A stretch of DNA of 64,000 nucleotides from the NCBI RefSeq assembly GCF_963082655.1, contig NC_081552.1, positions 4,239,648 through 4,303,647 on the forward strand, written 5' to 3'. This document shows positions 47,501 to 64,000 of this stretch, in pieces (the first letter of the stretch is position 1; every line of letters starts with the position of its first letter). Below the pieces are notes generated by a model. The model was given only the letters and a program-made list of their open reading frames with translations. It was not told the origin of the DNA and ran no database searches. This DNA comes from Stomoxys calcitrans. Taxonomy: Eukaryota; Arthropoda; Insecta; Diptera; Muscidae. Position numbers and translations under genes: made by a program.

Positions 47501-48921
47501 AAAAAATTATTGTACTTACCAAAAAGACAAAGCTAGATGAAAATACACCTCGATCAACATAAATTGTTTTGTGGGTGTAGAAATGGATAATAGAAATTAA
47601 ATTTCAATGTATCTATATTTTAAGAAATCAATAATTTTATATATAATCATAACAACACCAAATGAATAAAATAAATTTTAAATTACGCCAAATTTTTGAT
47701 TTTCATTAATGAGACAGTGGGAAACAAAATGGGAATGGAACAATGCTACAAACTATCGAAAAAGAATGTCCGATATCGATACTTTTTCGAATCGCTGACG
47801 ACATTGTTAGCGAATCGTTAGCGAGTTGGAAAGCGAACGATAATATGTACGGGAAAGCATTCGTAAACGATTCGCCAACAATACTTCGATATCGAATATT
47901 CTCCTGGCAGTAACAGAGCGACGAATGAATCCTTATCGAATCGTTTTAGAGCAAGATATCGAGCATTTTCTTCGAGAAAAACTAGAGAAATGTTCCTTTT
48001 CGCAATTCGTTAACGAATGGTTTTGTCAAGTGGGGGGTCGCTGCATATTCGTTGCCTATGAGAAAATGGCATTCATACCGTTGGAAGCATTTTGGTGCAT
48101 TGAGATATATCTTCACATAATTTTACCGTATCCTGACATGAAATCAGGAATTTAATTTCTTTTCTATATATTCACCTATGTTGTTGTAGTTATAGGCTTT
48201 AAATAAAAACAAAAAAACATTACCCTTTTTGTTTGATTCAAAACTCGATCAAACTATTCCCCACACACAAACGCTGTACTTTGATTGTGTGATAATTGGT
48301 TCGATTTATTGGATTTTAAATGCATCTGAATTCGAATACATATATGTTATGTATGTGTAGGCCAAATGTAGGTAACCAATCTCTCCAAACTCTTGTTTAT
48401 GTCTCGTCGTTGAGTCTATTTGTGATTAATGCAATGAGAAAAATAATCATTTAATCAATTTTCATATAGTCCGAGTTAATGTTTGCGAATTTTACAAACT
48501 ATTACACATCGGACGAGAAAGGTCGATTAGGAGTTTTTTTTTTTTGTTCTGTTTATTTTTCATCTGTGTGTGTGTGTGTGTGTAGAGTTAAGAAAGTTAT
48601 TTATTTGCGTTGTATTCATGATTGACATTAACAAAAAAAATATAGACTATTACATAATAGGTTGGTTGATTGGTTTGGGTGATTAGTGATAAGAAAGTTA
48701 GGACCAGTATTAGCGGCAGCATGAATCAATGCGAGAGGGGAGGAAGAAAGGATAGGATAGTAGATTGTTGTTATTGTTGTGGTCTGCGCTTTTTATTAAA
48801 AAGCCATTATTTATTTGAATATTTTTGCTCTAATCAAACTGTCTGTGTGTGTGTGTGTGAGTGTGTGCTTGTTGTTGTCTTATAATTTCTATACATCTAT
48901 ACTCGGCGACTCGATCACATT
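47501..48921. other. Intergenic region and 3' UTR of Hsc70Cb
   Basis: No additional gene was recognised. Minus-strand AATAAA candidates for Hsc70Cb lie at 48797-48792 and 48557-48552. GT microsatellites occur at about 48565-48584 and 48843-48860. Confidence 0.45.
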
Positions 48922-54392
<5,471 letters not shown>

Positions 54393-54481
54393 TTAGGTGT
54401 ATGAAAAAAAAAACCTTTGATTTCTTGGTTATATTTCGTTTTCTTCTCAAACAGCCTCAAAAATCACAACTTCCAGAAATT

Positions 54482-54952
54482 CTGTAAAGCAAAGAAAAGG
54501 GGGAAGTGATACACAATATGTATGACTTTCACACACACACACACACACGCACAAAACACGTCAGTTTAAGCCAAATTAAATAAATCCAGAAATTTCGTCA
54601 AACCGAAAAAAAAATTAGACAACTCTTTAGACCGTAAAGTGGATTGCATAGAGCCACATGGAGGCATAGGTATTTTATACAAAGTCCAGAGCTGTCCCTT
54701 TATATTTTTCCACTCTACCGATCAAGCACACACACACACACACACACATGTACGCAATTTTATTCACATGTACTTTATAAAAGTTCACAAATTTTCCGTT
54801 TTCGCATCACAAATATCACGTTTTTTCAACTCGTTGTCAATTACTCAACATTTGTGTTTGACTTTGGCATAACATTTCGAATTCGTCAAGTCTAAAATTC
54901 ATAGAAAAAAGTGTGATTTTAGTTAGTCACTTGGTTGGTTACCTTTTGGAAA
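54482..54952 (-). other. Predicted 5' UTR intron of Hsc70Cb
   Basis: In minus orientation a donor AAAAG/GTAACC at 54952 and an acceptor with a long pyrimidine tract (CCCCCTTTTCTTTGCTTTACAG) ending at 54482 would join a non-coding first exon (to about 55000) to the exon carrying the ATG at 54365. CA microsatellites occur at about 54530-54548 and 54728-54748 inside it. Confidence 0.55.
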
Positions 54953-55031
54953 TTTCTTTCGAGTGTTTCTCAACGCGTTTCTTTTTCAATTGTGATATCA
55001 AAAATTGATATGTCGTTCCTCTCCCTCTCAC

Positions 55032-55044
55032 GAACCTTCTAGAA
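55032..55044. promoter_or_regulatory. Heat-shock element upstream of Hsc70Cb
   Basis: GAACCTTCTAGAA is three perfect alternating 5-bp HSF units (GAA, TTC, GAA). It lies 30-80 bp upstream of the predicted first exon of the minus-strand gene, the right place for heat induction. A weaker two-unit site (GAAATTTC) is at 54959-54966. Confidence 0.75.
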
Positions 55045-55109
55045 AATTTTGACAGCTGTTGCAAATGGCATAAAATGTGTCAAAAATCAAATAAGACACA
55101 CCTAAACAA

Positions 55110-55760
55110 AATGCGGCATGGCGACAAAACGCACTACCATGGTTGAAATAACAAGGTTGGCTAACTTGCCCAAAAACAATGAAATCAACTATACAACACT
55201 ACGACAATGGTGGTGCAAATTCCCAAGACAAATTTTACAGGCAGTTGGCCAACAACAAAAAATCGAGTGCACTATTTGCCAAAAATCAGTGATTAGTGCA
55301 ACTCTGATTTTGAGTATGGTACTAGTTGACGAAAGTTTTCTTTGCTTGTGTGTACTGTGGTTCTTAACTATAAAGCACATACACCACCGACCGTTATGGA
55401 ACCCCGTTGAGTGTACTCCGGCAGAAAAAATTGTACTCAGCTGTTTGCTGTACACTATCTGGATAAATTTGTCTTGCAAATTCCCACTAGGTTATCAAAT
55501 TTCTGGAACTTCCTAATTGACATTCTAGTTTTTATATGCATTATCATGTCCAGCAGCCACAAGTTCAAAAGATTTATGATTAAAAACGTGTAAGATATAA
55601 CTTAAAAAAAATTTAAATGTAAAAAAAGGAACAAAATGTGAAAAAATTTTAAAATCCAAACCAAGCATTTGACGTTCTGGTGGGATTTGGAAACAACTCT
55701 TGAGTTGGACAATTCCATCAGCTGGGCAAGTGAGCCAACCTTGTAAATTCAACCATGCGC
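55110..55760. repeat. R3 dispersed repeat copy
   Basis: It shares 'GTTCTTAACTATAA', 'AAAATTGTACTCAGCTGTTT' and a roughly 100-bp 3' block (AAACCAAGCATTTGACGTTC ... GGGCAAGTGAGCCAAC) with 36440-36790. The open frame at 55118-55516 lies in this repeat and has no recognised homology, so it is not called as a gene. Confidence 0.6.
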
Positions 55761-56275
55761 ACTACCTCCACTGGCTCGTTATGGTACAGTTAAGAGGTGA
55801 GGTGGAGTTACATACCTCGCGCAGCACTTATGTGTATTTACCCGTGCAAGTCAGAAAAACTCAAAATAGATTAGTTTGCATTGTGTGAGTTGAATAACAA
55901 ATGCATGCACGCATCTGACGGAATAAGTTAACCAACTTTGAACGCGCGTAAAGGCCGGTACTGTATTCGGTTTTCGCGTTGAAACTCCATTTAAAGAAAA
56001 TGAACGAAAAGAATTGGCGAAATGTGTTCGTTTCGTCATAACTAGTTTTTTCATCCAGGGAAAATTTACATTTCGCGACGCCCATTGAGAGCAAAACCAC
56101 AGTCGATGTGCAACAAGTCATGTTCTTACGCCAAATAAACGCGATCGTCAAACTTCTAATTGTAATTGGGTGTTTGTAAGTGTTAGTGATGTTGCTCACA
56201 CGTATTTTCTCTAGTCGGGAAAAAAATAAAGTGTTTGTGGATGCATAAATAACAAAGTATTTTTTAATATATATA
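55761..56275. other. Spacer without recognised gene
   Basis: No supported feature. Confidence 0.35.
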
Positions 56276-56884
56276 AAGGCTGATTTTTTTGAGGTTAGGA
56301 TTTTCATGCATTAGTATTTGACAGATCACGTGGGATTTCAGACATGGTGTCAAAGAGAAAGATGCTCAGTATGCTTTGACATTTCATCATGAATAGACTT
56401 ACTAACGAGCAACGCTTGCAAATCATTGAATTTTATTACCAAAATCAGTGTTCGGTTCGAAATGTGTTCAAATTTTGACAAATTTTGTTCAGCGATGAGG
56501 CTCATTTCTGGTTGAATGGCTACGTAAATAAGCAAAATTGCCGCATTTGGAGTGAAGAGCAACCAGAAGCCGTTCAAGAACTGCCCATGCATCCCGAAAA
56601 ATGCACTGTTTGGTGTGGTTTGTACGCTGGTGGAATCATTGGACCGTATTTTTTCAAAGATGCTGTTGGACGCAACGTTACGGTGAATGAACACATTTCG
56701 AACCGAACACTGATTTTGGTAATAAAATTCAATGATTTGCAAGCGTTGCTCGTTAGTAAGTCTATTCATGATGAAATATCAAAGCATACTGAGCATCTTT
56801 CTCTTTGACACCATGTCTGAAATCCCACGTGATCTGTCAAATACTAATGCATGAAAATCCTAACCTCAAAAAAATCACCCTTTA
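56276..56884. mobile_element. Fold-back mariner derivative with 193-bp inverted arms
   Basis: The left arm (56276-56468) and right arm (56690-56884) are inverse complements. Each contains terminus, leader, ATG and the first codons of the transposase (MNRLTNEQRLQIIEFYYQNQ), so the start codon is present once on each strand. The 221-bp centre encodes transposase residues FSDEAHFWLNGYVNKQNC to GGIIGPYFFKDAVGRNVTVN, including the first catalytic Asp. It is inserted at a TA and the 3' half of the gene is missing. Confidence 0.9.
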
Positions 56885-57269
56885 TAAACATACTAAAAGT
56901 GGAAGGTGCTGACAAAGGCTTTTGGAAAGTTGTGCTTATTTAACTTACAACAGTGAAAATACTACAAAATCTAATTCTTTTTACAAATAAATTCTGCATT
57001 TGTCTCTTTTTAAATTGTTTTGTGTTTCATTATAAATTAATTATGAAGGGGTGGGTTTTGGTTGAAATTACAACAACATACATGCTCGTAAGGAGCTGAT
57101 AAATTGTTTGATACCATATTATGGTTTTATATGTAAATGGCAACATTTTGGCCAAAGAAACCCAAAAAAATCAACCTTGTGGCACTTCGCGAGAAAAAAT
57201 TGTACTCAGCTGTTTACGGTACACCACCTGGTAGTTATATCATGCATGGTATGTAACTCAAGCAAAAGA
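56885..57269. other. Spacer with an R3 piece
   Basis: Positions about 57185-57245 carry the R3 block (TTCGCGAGAAAAAATTGTAC, ACACCACCTGGTAGTTAT). Otherwise nothing was recognised. Confidence 0.4.
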
Positions 57270-57640
57270 ACACACATGGTGGAATTAAGAGGTAGTGTCA
57301 TTAACATAACAACAAAATTCTAACCCTAACGAAACTACCTTGAGTGGCAAATGCCGTAAATTGAAATATCAAAGTGGTTTCAGAAATTAACTTTGTTTTA
57401 CAACTTATCTTGTTCAAATGTTTTTTATATTTGTATTTTCATCATTATAACACTGTTTTGTTGGTTATGTGTGGAATATCGGATCAAATAGAACATCTTT
57501 TAATAATTTTAGAAGAAACAGTGTGTTATTTAGCCTTTGATTTCAAGATTTACTGCAAAATCAAAACAAAAATAAAAAACTTTACTCAGCTGTTCTGATA
57601 ACCTCACCTTATAAGTGCATCCTGGTGGCCGCCTGTAGTG
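57270..57640. repeat. Dispersed repeat R3b
   Basis: It matches 62895-63215 over most of its length (GAAACTACCTTGAGTGGCAA, AACTTATCTTGTTCAAATG, CACCTTATAAGTGCATCCTG). Class unknown. Confidence 0.65.
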
Positions 57641-57784
57641 TCATTAGCACAGCAACAAAAATCAACCTTCAAAGGAACTACCTTGATGTGCAAATGCAAA
57701 TGTCAGGATTCACTAATAGTGAATCCTGTGCAAATGTTTAAATGGTTTTAAAAATAAACGTTCTTTTAAACCCTCTTCTTCAGC

Positions 57785-58030
57785 TGATTTTAAGATATAT
57801 TCATTTACAGATAGTGGCAGTGGCTCAATAAAATATTGAGTGCACTATCTGTAAAAATCAGTGAAAAGTGCAACTCTGATTTTAGTGTGTTACTTTGTGT
57901 GTAATGGTTCTCAACTATAATACACACACACACACAACCAAACCTCGTTGACAGATGTAATTCGCAAGAAAAAATTGTACTCGGCTGTTTATGGTACACT
58001 ATCTGGTAATTATGTCATGGCTGATTTTAT
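57785..58030. repeat. R3 dispersed repeat copy
   Basis: It contains 'CATTTACAGATAGTGGCAGT', 'AGTGCAACTCTGATTTTAG' and 'ACACTATCTGGTAATTATGT', as in 36358-36580. Confidence 0.65.
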
Positions 58031-59159
58031 AAAGGAAAACAGATGATCGGGTCATTAATTCCGGTTTTAAAGAGCAGTGTAAACGGGGTTTTACAATTTA
58101 TCTCCTAACCTTCTGTTAGTGAATCCTGAATAGAAGGTTTAGATCACTTGCGAAACATAATATGAATAGGCCCTGTCAAATCTACCGATTGAAAATGTCA
58201 TCATATAGGAGAAAACGTAAACAGAGAAAAAACGTGAAAAGATAAGAAGTTGACATCCTCAATGCCAAGTACTGCCAAAAACTAATAACATTGTATGTCG
58301 GCTGATCGCTTGGCTTAACTTTGCTTTTGTGGGATTTGTTTTCAAAGTTGCTTTTTTATTGGGTGTAGATTTATTTGACATTTATTCAAAGGATATCTGT
58401 CAAATAAACCTACTATAAAGCTGCAATAAGTTTTGTGAATATGGGCATAAATATATGTTGTAGGAACGGCCAAAAAAATAGAAAAAAAAAATATTTTTAA
58501 TTTTTTTAATTTTTTGAATTTACTTGTATGTTTTGCCAAGTATGTGAGTATTAACATATTTCAATGATCACTAACACCAATAGCGTCGAGTTACAATAAG
58601 ATTCTCAGCGATAGCGATTTTTTGCGTACAAATTCGTATATTTCATAGCGACTGTGATTGTGCTTTCTTGGGCGTCGGTCAATGTCAAATTTCTTATTGT
58701 TGAAAAAATTAATTATGGTGAAATGAAAACAATTTGGCAATTCTTTTTTAATGGATTTTCACCGCGAAAAGCGAACGAAGTACCACCATTTTAGGGATGA
58801 AACAAAAGAAAACGTCAGATCGTTGTGGCAATTTTTCATTGAGAACAAGGGCTATTTAGTATATGGAGAGTCTGCGATTCAGTCGTGGTTTACGACGTTT
58901 TCGACGCATGTATTATGCGTCGGAAATGCATATCACACACGTCACTTTTATCTTTGGTCGCAACCAATTAATGGTTGTGTCATTTGTACAACAACAACAA
59001 ATGGTTCAATCCGCTGATCGACGGTTTGCCAACTCATATAAGGAAATTTGTGTGCGTGTGCGCATAAATGTGCGTACATGAGCGGAGAATATGCGAGAAA
59101 AAAGATAACATCAAAGAGAATGCAAAAAAAATCTGACATCTTAATACCGTCAAACCTTG
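58031..59159. other. Spacer without recognised gene
   Basis: An 88-codon open frame from 58751 has no recognisable homology. Part of this sequence (TGGTTTACGACGT ... ATGCGTCGGAAA) is repeated at about 59220-59250, so it is probably repeat-derived. Confidence 0.4.
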
Positions 59160-59480
59160 CTGGCTGTTAACAGAGGTTCGCGTGAGACCACCTTTTTAAA
59201 TTCGCCTTGGATTCACCCGTGGTTTACGACGTATGAATTATGCGTCGGAAACATAACACAATTTCCAGGTAGTTTACCGTAAGCAGCTGAGTAGAATTTT
59301 TTTCGCGAAGTTCACTATCTGTCAACGAGTTTTGGTTATGTGTGTGCATTCTAGTAAAGAACCTAACACACACAAACAACGAAAAATGGCGAGAACTAGT
59401 ACATACTCAATATCAGAGTTGCACTAATCACCGATTTTAACAGATTGTGTACCCAATATTTTGTTGTTGTGCAACTGCCA
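59160..59480. repeat. R3 dispersed repeat copy, inverted
   Basis: It contains the inverse of the R3 blocks (GTCAACGAGTTTTGGTTATG, CACACAAACAACGAAAAATG), as at 36950-37010. Confidence 0.65.
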
Positions 59481-59756
59481 CTTCCTGTAAATGAATATAT
59501 TGTATCTTGGTCGGAAATGCATATCCCATACGTCAGAGTATCCGGTAGTTCATCTTAGGTCGCAACGGACAAGTTGATTGATGAAAATTTATCGTAACGA
59601 TAAATGTTCAAGTTAAATTGATAATTATACAACGTTACGCTGTCACGTCGGACAATAATTGGGCAAACATTGCATTTAGCTGAGTACATTTCTACACGAG
59701 ATTAATATTTCTTCTTGACTTTTAACTGAAAGGAAAATAGTAATAGCCAAAGAAAA

Positions 59757-59974
59757 ATGTTTCGCATGCCACCACAAATTGATCCTGCGGAGGAGAAAAG
59801 ACGTGTTCAAGCTGATGTCCGAAACAATTTTATCATGTTCTCAGTAATATGCGCAGCTATACGATTTGGTAATAAAATATGGATGTTATTCCGTATATTT
59901 GGTTTATAATTTGCGTTTTTTTTCCTCTAACAGCTCCTTATTGCATTGGAAAGGCGATGTCAAATCAAGCCTAG
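59757..59974 (+). CDS. Tom5: TOM5-like small subunit of the mitochondrial outer-membrane translocase, 50 aa
   Basis: There are two exons, 59757-59868 and 59934-59974, separated by a 65-nt GT-AG phase-1 intron with a good pyrimidine tract. The 50-residue product starts MFRMPPQIDPAEEKRRVQAD. It has a charged cytosolic N-terminus and one membrane segment of about 20 residues (FIMFSVICAAIRFAPYCIG). Length and layout (MFR start, Pro/Asp, EEKRR helix, single C-terminal anchor) match animal TOM5, which stabilises the TOM40 complex. AATAAA at 60113-60118 lies about 140 nt after the stop. It is too short for a 60-codon cut-off and is split by an intron, so it is easily missed. The alternative is another small tail-anchored mitochondrial protein. 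Confidence 0.78.
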
Positions 59975-60290
59975 CATTTAGAGAAACTATCGTGGTCATT
60001 TTTTACTAGAGCCGCAACATTGCTAATTCCAATAAAGTAAGAAAGTATTGCCCTTAAACTCACATGTATGTGAAGTTACTATGTACATAAGAATTACAAA
60101 TTTGTTGCATAAAATAAATATTTAATAAAGACTGTTAAGTTTGATCTTTAATCTTAATGTGTTACTTATTGCCATGCACAGGTTCCGATGTGGGTAGTTA
60201 AAGGAAGACCATTTTTCTATAGAGGGGAGTAGAAAGTTTTCCCGAAACGGAATAACTTTTACACCACACTTCGTACATGAAGTAGCTTTA
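59975..60290. other. 3' UTR of the TOM5-like gene and spacer
   Basis: The polyadenylation signal AATAAA is at 60113-60118. Nothing else was recognised. Confidence 0.5.
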
Positions 60291-60890
60291 ATTGCAGTCG
60301 CTGATAATCAGCCATATCGAGGGGAGATTCTTAGTGAGAGGTCGAGCGGCACCGGGGCTCTTGCTTAAATATTGAGTGCTATGATACTCAATATGACAAG
60401 TCGAGTTATTGGCGCCTTTAAATAACAAATGGCCATAACGTTACCGCGACGATCCATCCTATAGACCATGCTATGCTACCTATGGAGCTTGACGAGGACC
60501 GCTACCTCCACTTACAAACCTGACTTCATAACCTCTGAGCGCAGGACGTTTATCAATCAGAAGAAGGCCGATTGGGCTCGCTTCAGAGAGTATGCCAATC
60601 TCTGCTTCAGTGAATTGCCACCCCCCTCAACGAACATCAGCGAAATTTACGACTGGAACACTTGGAGCAATGTAACTTAGGCACCGGTGTCGGCAAACTG
60701 TGGCATACTGTTAAGTCACTCTCGAACCCCGGTAGACGGGATGACAGGACCTCAGTCACTTTTGACGAAATAACCGTGACTGATCCGAAGAGATGCGCCA
60801 GGTTGTTCAACCGTCAATTTATTGTGCATCCCGAGAGTGACAGGGCAAGGAGGAGAGCCATTCGCCGTATCCGTGGTCCCCGTGGTTCCC
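60291..60890 (+). pseudogene. LINE relic (Jockey/LOA-like), untranslated region plus RT-entry region
   Basis: Positions 60291-60440 match the inverse of 29960-30330. The translated part contains FITSERRTFINQKKADWARF, YDWNTWSNV, LWHTVKSLSNPGRRDD and PESDRARRRAIRRIRG, with frame changes. It is cut at about 60890, where homologous sequence resumes on the opposite strand. Confidence 0.68.
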
Positions 60891-61320
60891 ATTCTGATGG
60901 CTGTTCATCGGCTTTGTCTGCACCCCAAGTGCTGCCAGCAAGTGACTTGAGGACCTTGTTTCTGCTTTTGACTTTATCGCAGATTGCTGTGGCATGTGGG
61001 GAGAATGTGTAAGAGCTGTCAAATGTGACGCCAAGTATTTTGGGAACCTTGATGGTCGGAATCATTTCTCCATCAACCGTATTTGTAGTGAACAATGTGG
61101 CTGAAGATTTGGTGGCGGATATCTTCAGATTTCTTGCAGCGAAATATTGGGTTATGAAGACGGGTGGTCGGTCGATGGTGAGAATTATGGGGAGGTAGTT
61201 TGACGACTTGCCAGGATACGTCACTCAGGAGATCAGGGGATGCAATGGAGATGTCTGGCGAGCTGCTGCACCTCCGTGTAATCCTAGTGGGGACGTCCTC
61301 ATTCACCGTGCAAAACGTGG
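60891..61320 (-). pseudogene. LINE relic, endonuclease end fused to RT palm
   Basis: The minus-strand translation has SSSPDISIASPDLLSDVSWQ, LPIILTIDRPPVFIT (endonuclease C-terminus), then directly YFAARNLKISATKSSATLFT, VPKILGVTFDSSYTFSPH (RT thumb side). The RT active-site region between them is deleted. Confidence 0.68.
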
Positions 61321-61479
61321 AGCTTTCAATCTTTCAATTCCGTGCTACTTACAAAATCCTTAATTATTTTCAATACCACTCCCCTAAGTGGGTTCATGTC
61401 TGGTATTGTGTCTCCACCTAAGTGCCGGTATCTGTCAGACTCGAAAGCCGGACAATGAGGTCGTAGTCCTATGTGTCCC

Positions 61480-62215
61480 GTTATCATACCAATAGCTATA
61501 CTGATCTCCTTCTTGCACGATATGGATCCCCCCATTGGATTTTCGCCGTTTCATGCGCAATCGTCGCCCACTCCCTTAACTCGGACTGCGTCGACCCAAA
61601 AGGCTTCGGGCTAACCAATATATTGACGGCTGTCCTCTGGCCTTCACAGTCGGACTCGACGTCCTCGCGTTAGCACCACAGCACTGCACGCATTCCGTGA
61701 TCGCGCGGATCTCCGCCTGCAGGTCCGCATTATGGTCAGGCAGTCTAAAACAGATCTCAGTTCCTGGGACCCCCAGGCCCACTCTGTCCTCTAGTTTTGA
61801 TCCAGTCGTGTAACATGATCTTCCGGATGGCAATAGCCTTCTCGGTACGCTCCTGAATGTGACACTTCCAATTCAGTTTCCTGTCCAAGACCACACCTAA
61901 GTATTTGACCTTGTCAGATATCGAAATCGACTTATTGAGATAACGTGGTGCGTAAAATTGGCTCACTTTCGTCTTTCTCGTGACCAGGCATGTATCAGTC
62001 TTCTCTGGGTTTACATTGAGATCTCTGGGTCTAGCCCAGTCATATGCAAGACCCGTACCTCGCTTCTGCATAGCTCGTTCGGATCCTTACCCCTTAGAAG
62101 TATTATAACATCGTCTGGGTAGCAGACGGTTTCAAATCCCTCCTCAGTCAGCATCCGTAATAGGTCATTTATGGTGGTCACCCATAGGAGTGGCGATAAA
62201 GTGCCCCCCCAGCGT
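61480..62215 (-). pseudogene. LINE relic, R1-like reverse transcriptase fragment
   Basis: The minus strand shows GGTLSPLLWV and NDLLRML at about 62205-62160, then an altered catalytic box CYPDDVIILLRGKDPNELC (YADD-type with Pro for Ala) at about 62130. Next come ARPRDLNVNPEKTDTCLVTR and ISISDKVKYLGVVLDRKLNW at about 62030-61870. It is broken by frameshifts. Confidence 0.72.
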
Positions 62216-62879
62216 TAGCCTAAGCTATAAACAATAAATTGTGATAAATTTCACAGAGAAATCATAAAATAGGAGAAAAGCTGTTTTGTAAATCAAATTT
62301 ATGGTTTTGAAATTTGTTCAAACTTCAAATTTAGTCAGCTGACACGAAAACGGAACGTAAAAATTTGTTTTTACCGAACTCTACTTTCCAGTTACGGTCG
62401 ACAGACGTTCGGTAATCATTTGTATGTGTATTCATAAGCCACATAAACCAAACAGCTGACACGTTTATGGTATATTTACATTTATGGTATATTTACGAGA
62501 GCATAACCAGGCCTTAAATTCCATAAGATCAATATTTAAAAAAAAACACGCAGCCGCATTATTTACATTCCAAACTAACAAACTGACTCACTTTTCTACC
62601 GACCTTTACTCTAAATATTAAAATTGATGAGATCAGATACAGCTTTTAATTTTCGTCATTAAACAAGGAAAAACAGCATTGCCAAAAAAATATTGGATGT
62701 TAACCCCTGTATGGACTAAACTACTTGACATATTCAAACCAAAGTTCATATTTACAGTAGTTGGAACGTTCTCTATCAAATTGCACACAAAGATTTACAT
62801 TCCGAATATGTTGACTTTTGCCATTTTTCGCCACGATCGGGACACTGTGCCAGCTGAGCGACAGACACGCAGTGGAAAT
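62216..62879. other. Spacer without recognised gene
   Basis: No supported feature. Confidence 0.35.
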
Positions 62880-63215
62880 TCAAAATAAACACCACCTCAT
62901 GGTACAATTAAGAGGTAAGGATATTAGCACAGCAACACAAATCTACCCCCAACGAAACTACCTTGAGTGGCAAATGCCGTAAATTAACTTTGTTTTACAA
63001 CTTATCTTGTTCAAATGCGTTTTATATTTGTATTTTCATCATATAACACTGTTTTGTTGCTTATGAGTGCAATATCGGATCAAAAACAATTTTTTTAAAG
63101 GATATACAATAGAAAAAATTACTCTTATCAAGCCTTTGACATTTAAATTTACTACAAAATCAAAACAAAAATTGTACTCAGCTGTTCGCATGACCTCACC
63201 TTATAAGTGCATCCT
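62880..63215. repeat. Dispersed repeat R3b, second copy
   Basis: Homologous to 57270-57640. Confidence 0.65.
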
Positions 63216-64000
63216 GACACCACCTGAAGAAGTCGGAAATATACTGACGAAACGTTGGGAAGAAATAATGAATTAAATTAGTTTTATTGATTACAAAAAC
63301 ATGACCATGAAAATATTCTATATAGTCAATAACGAAAATAATATTCAAAACTGTCAGAGTGCTGCACTGCGTATTGCGCGACGGGCTGTCTCGTCGGTTT
63401 TTATGTGGATCACCTCCATCAGGAGACAAACAATCTACACGTACAAAATCACAACTGCCGGAGGTGTGGTGTATACGATATCTGCTGGGCTGTTATTTTA
63501 GAGACCAACCTAATTACCAGTTTGCTTGCCGGCGTATGACCAAATTAGAACATGCGGCCACACAACAAACGCCGCCTCTTTAACTGCCCAGTCATTCCAA
63601 CTCGACTTAGGACCATATCCCACTGGGCACACTCCATCGTATTGTAGTTTATTTAAAATAAAATTCAAAATTAATTTTCTATAGTTTCTCATGTTCGTTA
63701 TTGTATTTTTTTTTTTGTTTGTTTTTGTTATTTTACAAAACTTAAGGGCTGTTTAAAGCTTAACCTGATGAAATAATAATAAAGGTACATACATTGCGAT
63801 ATCGAATAGTTAATTAGACTATAGCTTAAATTGCGTTTACAGAGTAGTAGAAGTAAAGTAAATTAAGACAAAAATTAATTGGCAATTGTAAAAATACAAA
63901 ATATGAGAGTTTCGATGACATCGAAATAAACTAACGACATGTCCTAAAATAATATATATATATATGCATATGTATATGTGTATGTGTGGTGTGTTTGTGT
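63216..64000. other. Right edge, no gene recognised
   Basis: AT-rich, ending in an AT/GT microsatellite (about 63950-63990). Short open frames here have no recognisable domain. Confidence 0.35.

Noticed and set aside
47925..48155. 76-codon open frame
   Set aside because: No recognisable family, no splice or polyadenylation support, and it is surrounded by non-coding sequence.
55118..55516. 132-codon open frame divergent from Hsc70Cb
   Set aside because: It falls in a dispersed repeat (R3) shared with 36400-36600, has no domain, and the other copies do not keep the frame.
58751..59017. 88-codon open frame near the TOM5-like gene
   Set aside because: Part of it recurs nearby as repeat sequence and no domain was recognised.
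63194..63262. Hammerhead-like core (CTGAAGA ... GAC GAAAC) as in Penelope-like elements
   Set aside because: A short stem II can be drawn, but stem I does not pair convincingly and no reverse transcriptase lies nearby. Covariance search would be needed.

Overview
The window is nuclear DNA of a higher fly. The host genes have short phase-matched introns and fly-type orthologues. The intergenic space is packed with dispersed repeats of a kind I associate with calyptrate (muscid-like) flies; the species was not determined. No prokaryotic, organellar or viral gene was recognised.

Layout. (1) Positions 1-24818 hold three paralogous secreted carboxylesterase-like genes of the glutactin type: one on the plus strand at the left edge (5' end outside the window) and two on the minus strand (10070-12393 and 22542-24818). 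They share exon lengths (318, 201 and 197 nt) but have different low-complexity or charged tails. None keeps a complete Ser-Glu-His triad, so the cluster probably encodes adhesion or matrix proteins rather than enzymes. (2) The gaps between them, and 25500-36000, are filled with two families of satellite-cored elements (called R1 and R2 here), mariner-type MITEs, tRNA-derived SINEs, a mariner relic carrying a nested hAT element, and LINE relics. (3) Positions 37798-43146 are a complete, apparently intact Transib transposon. It has a 680-residue RAG1-like transposase, 1431-bp nearly identical terminal inverted repeats beginning CACAGTG (the V(D)J signal heptamer), and a CGTCG target duplication. 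A 485-bp non-autonomous relative with the same termini and a CGACG duplication lies at 16666-17150. (4) Positions 44061-44459 are a G-rich 15-bp minisatellite, followed by LINE relics to 47500, including a duplicated 2A-like NPGP motif. (5) Positions 48922-55044 hold the Hsp110 gene Hsc70Cb on the minus strand. It has a predicted non-coding first exon, a heat-shock element just upstream, and a 96-nt in-phase cassette exon. (6) Positions 55100-64000 are mainly repeat debris, including a mariner derivative with 193-bp inverted arms and LINE fragments. They surround one tiny two-exon gene, a TOM5-like mitochondrial import subunit at 59757-59974.

The host genes do not form one pathway. The esterase-like cluster is a tandem family, whereas Hsc70Cb and Tom5 are independent housekeeping genes. 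The main discovery candidate is the Transib autonomous/MITE pair with RSS-like ends.
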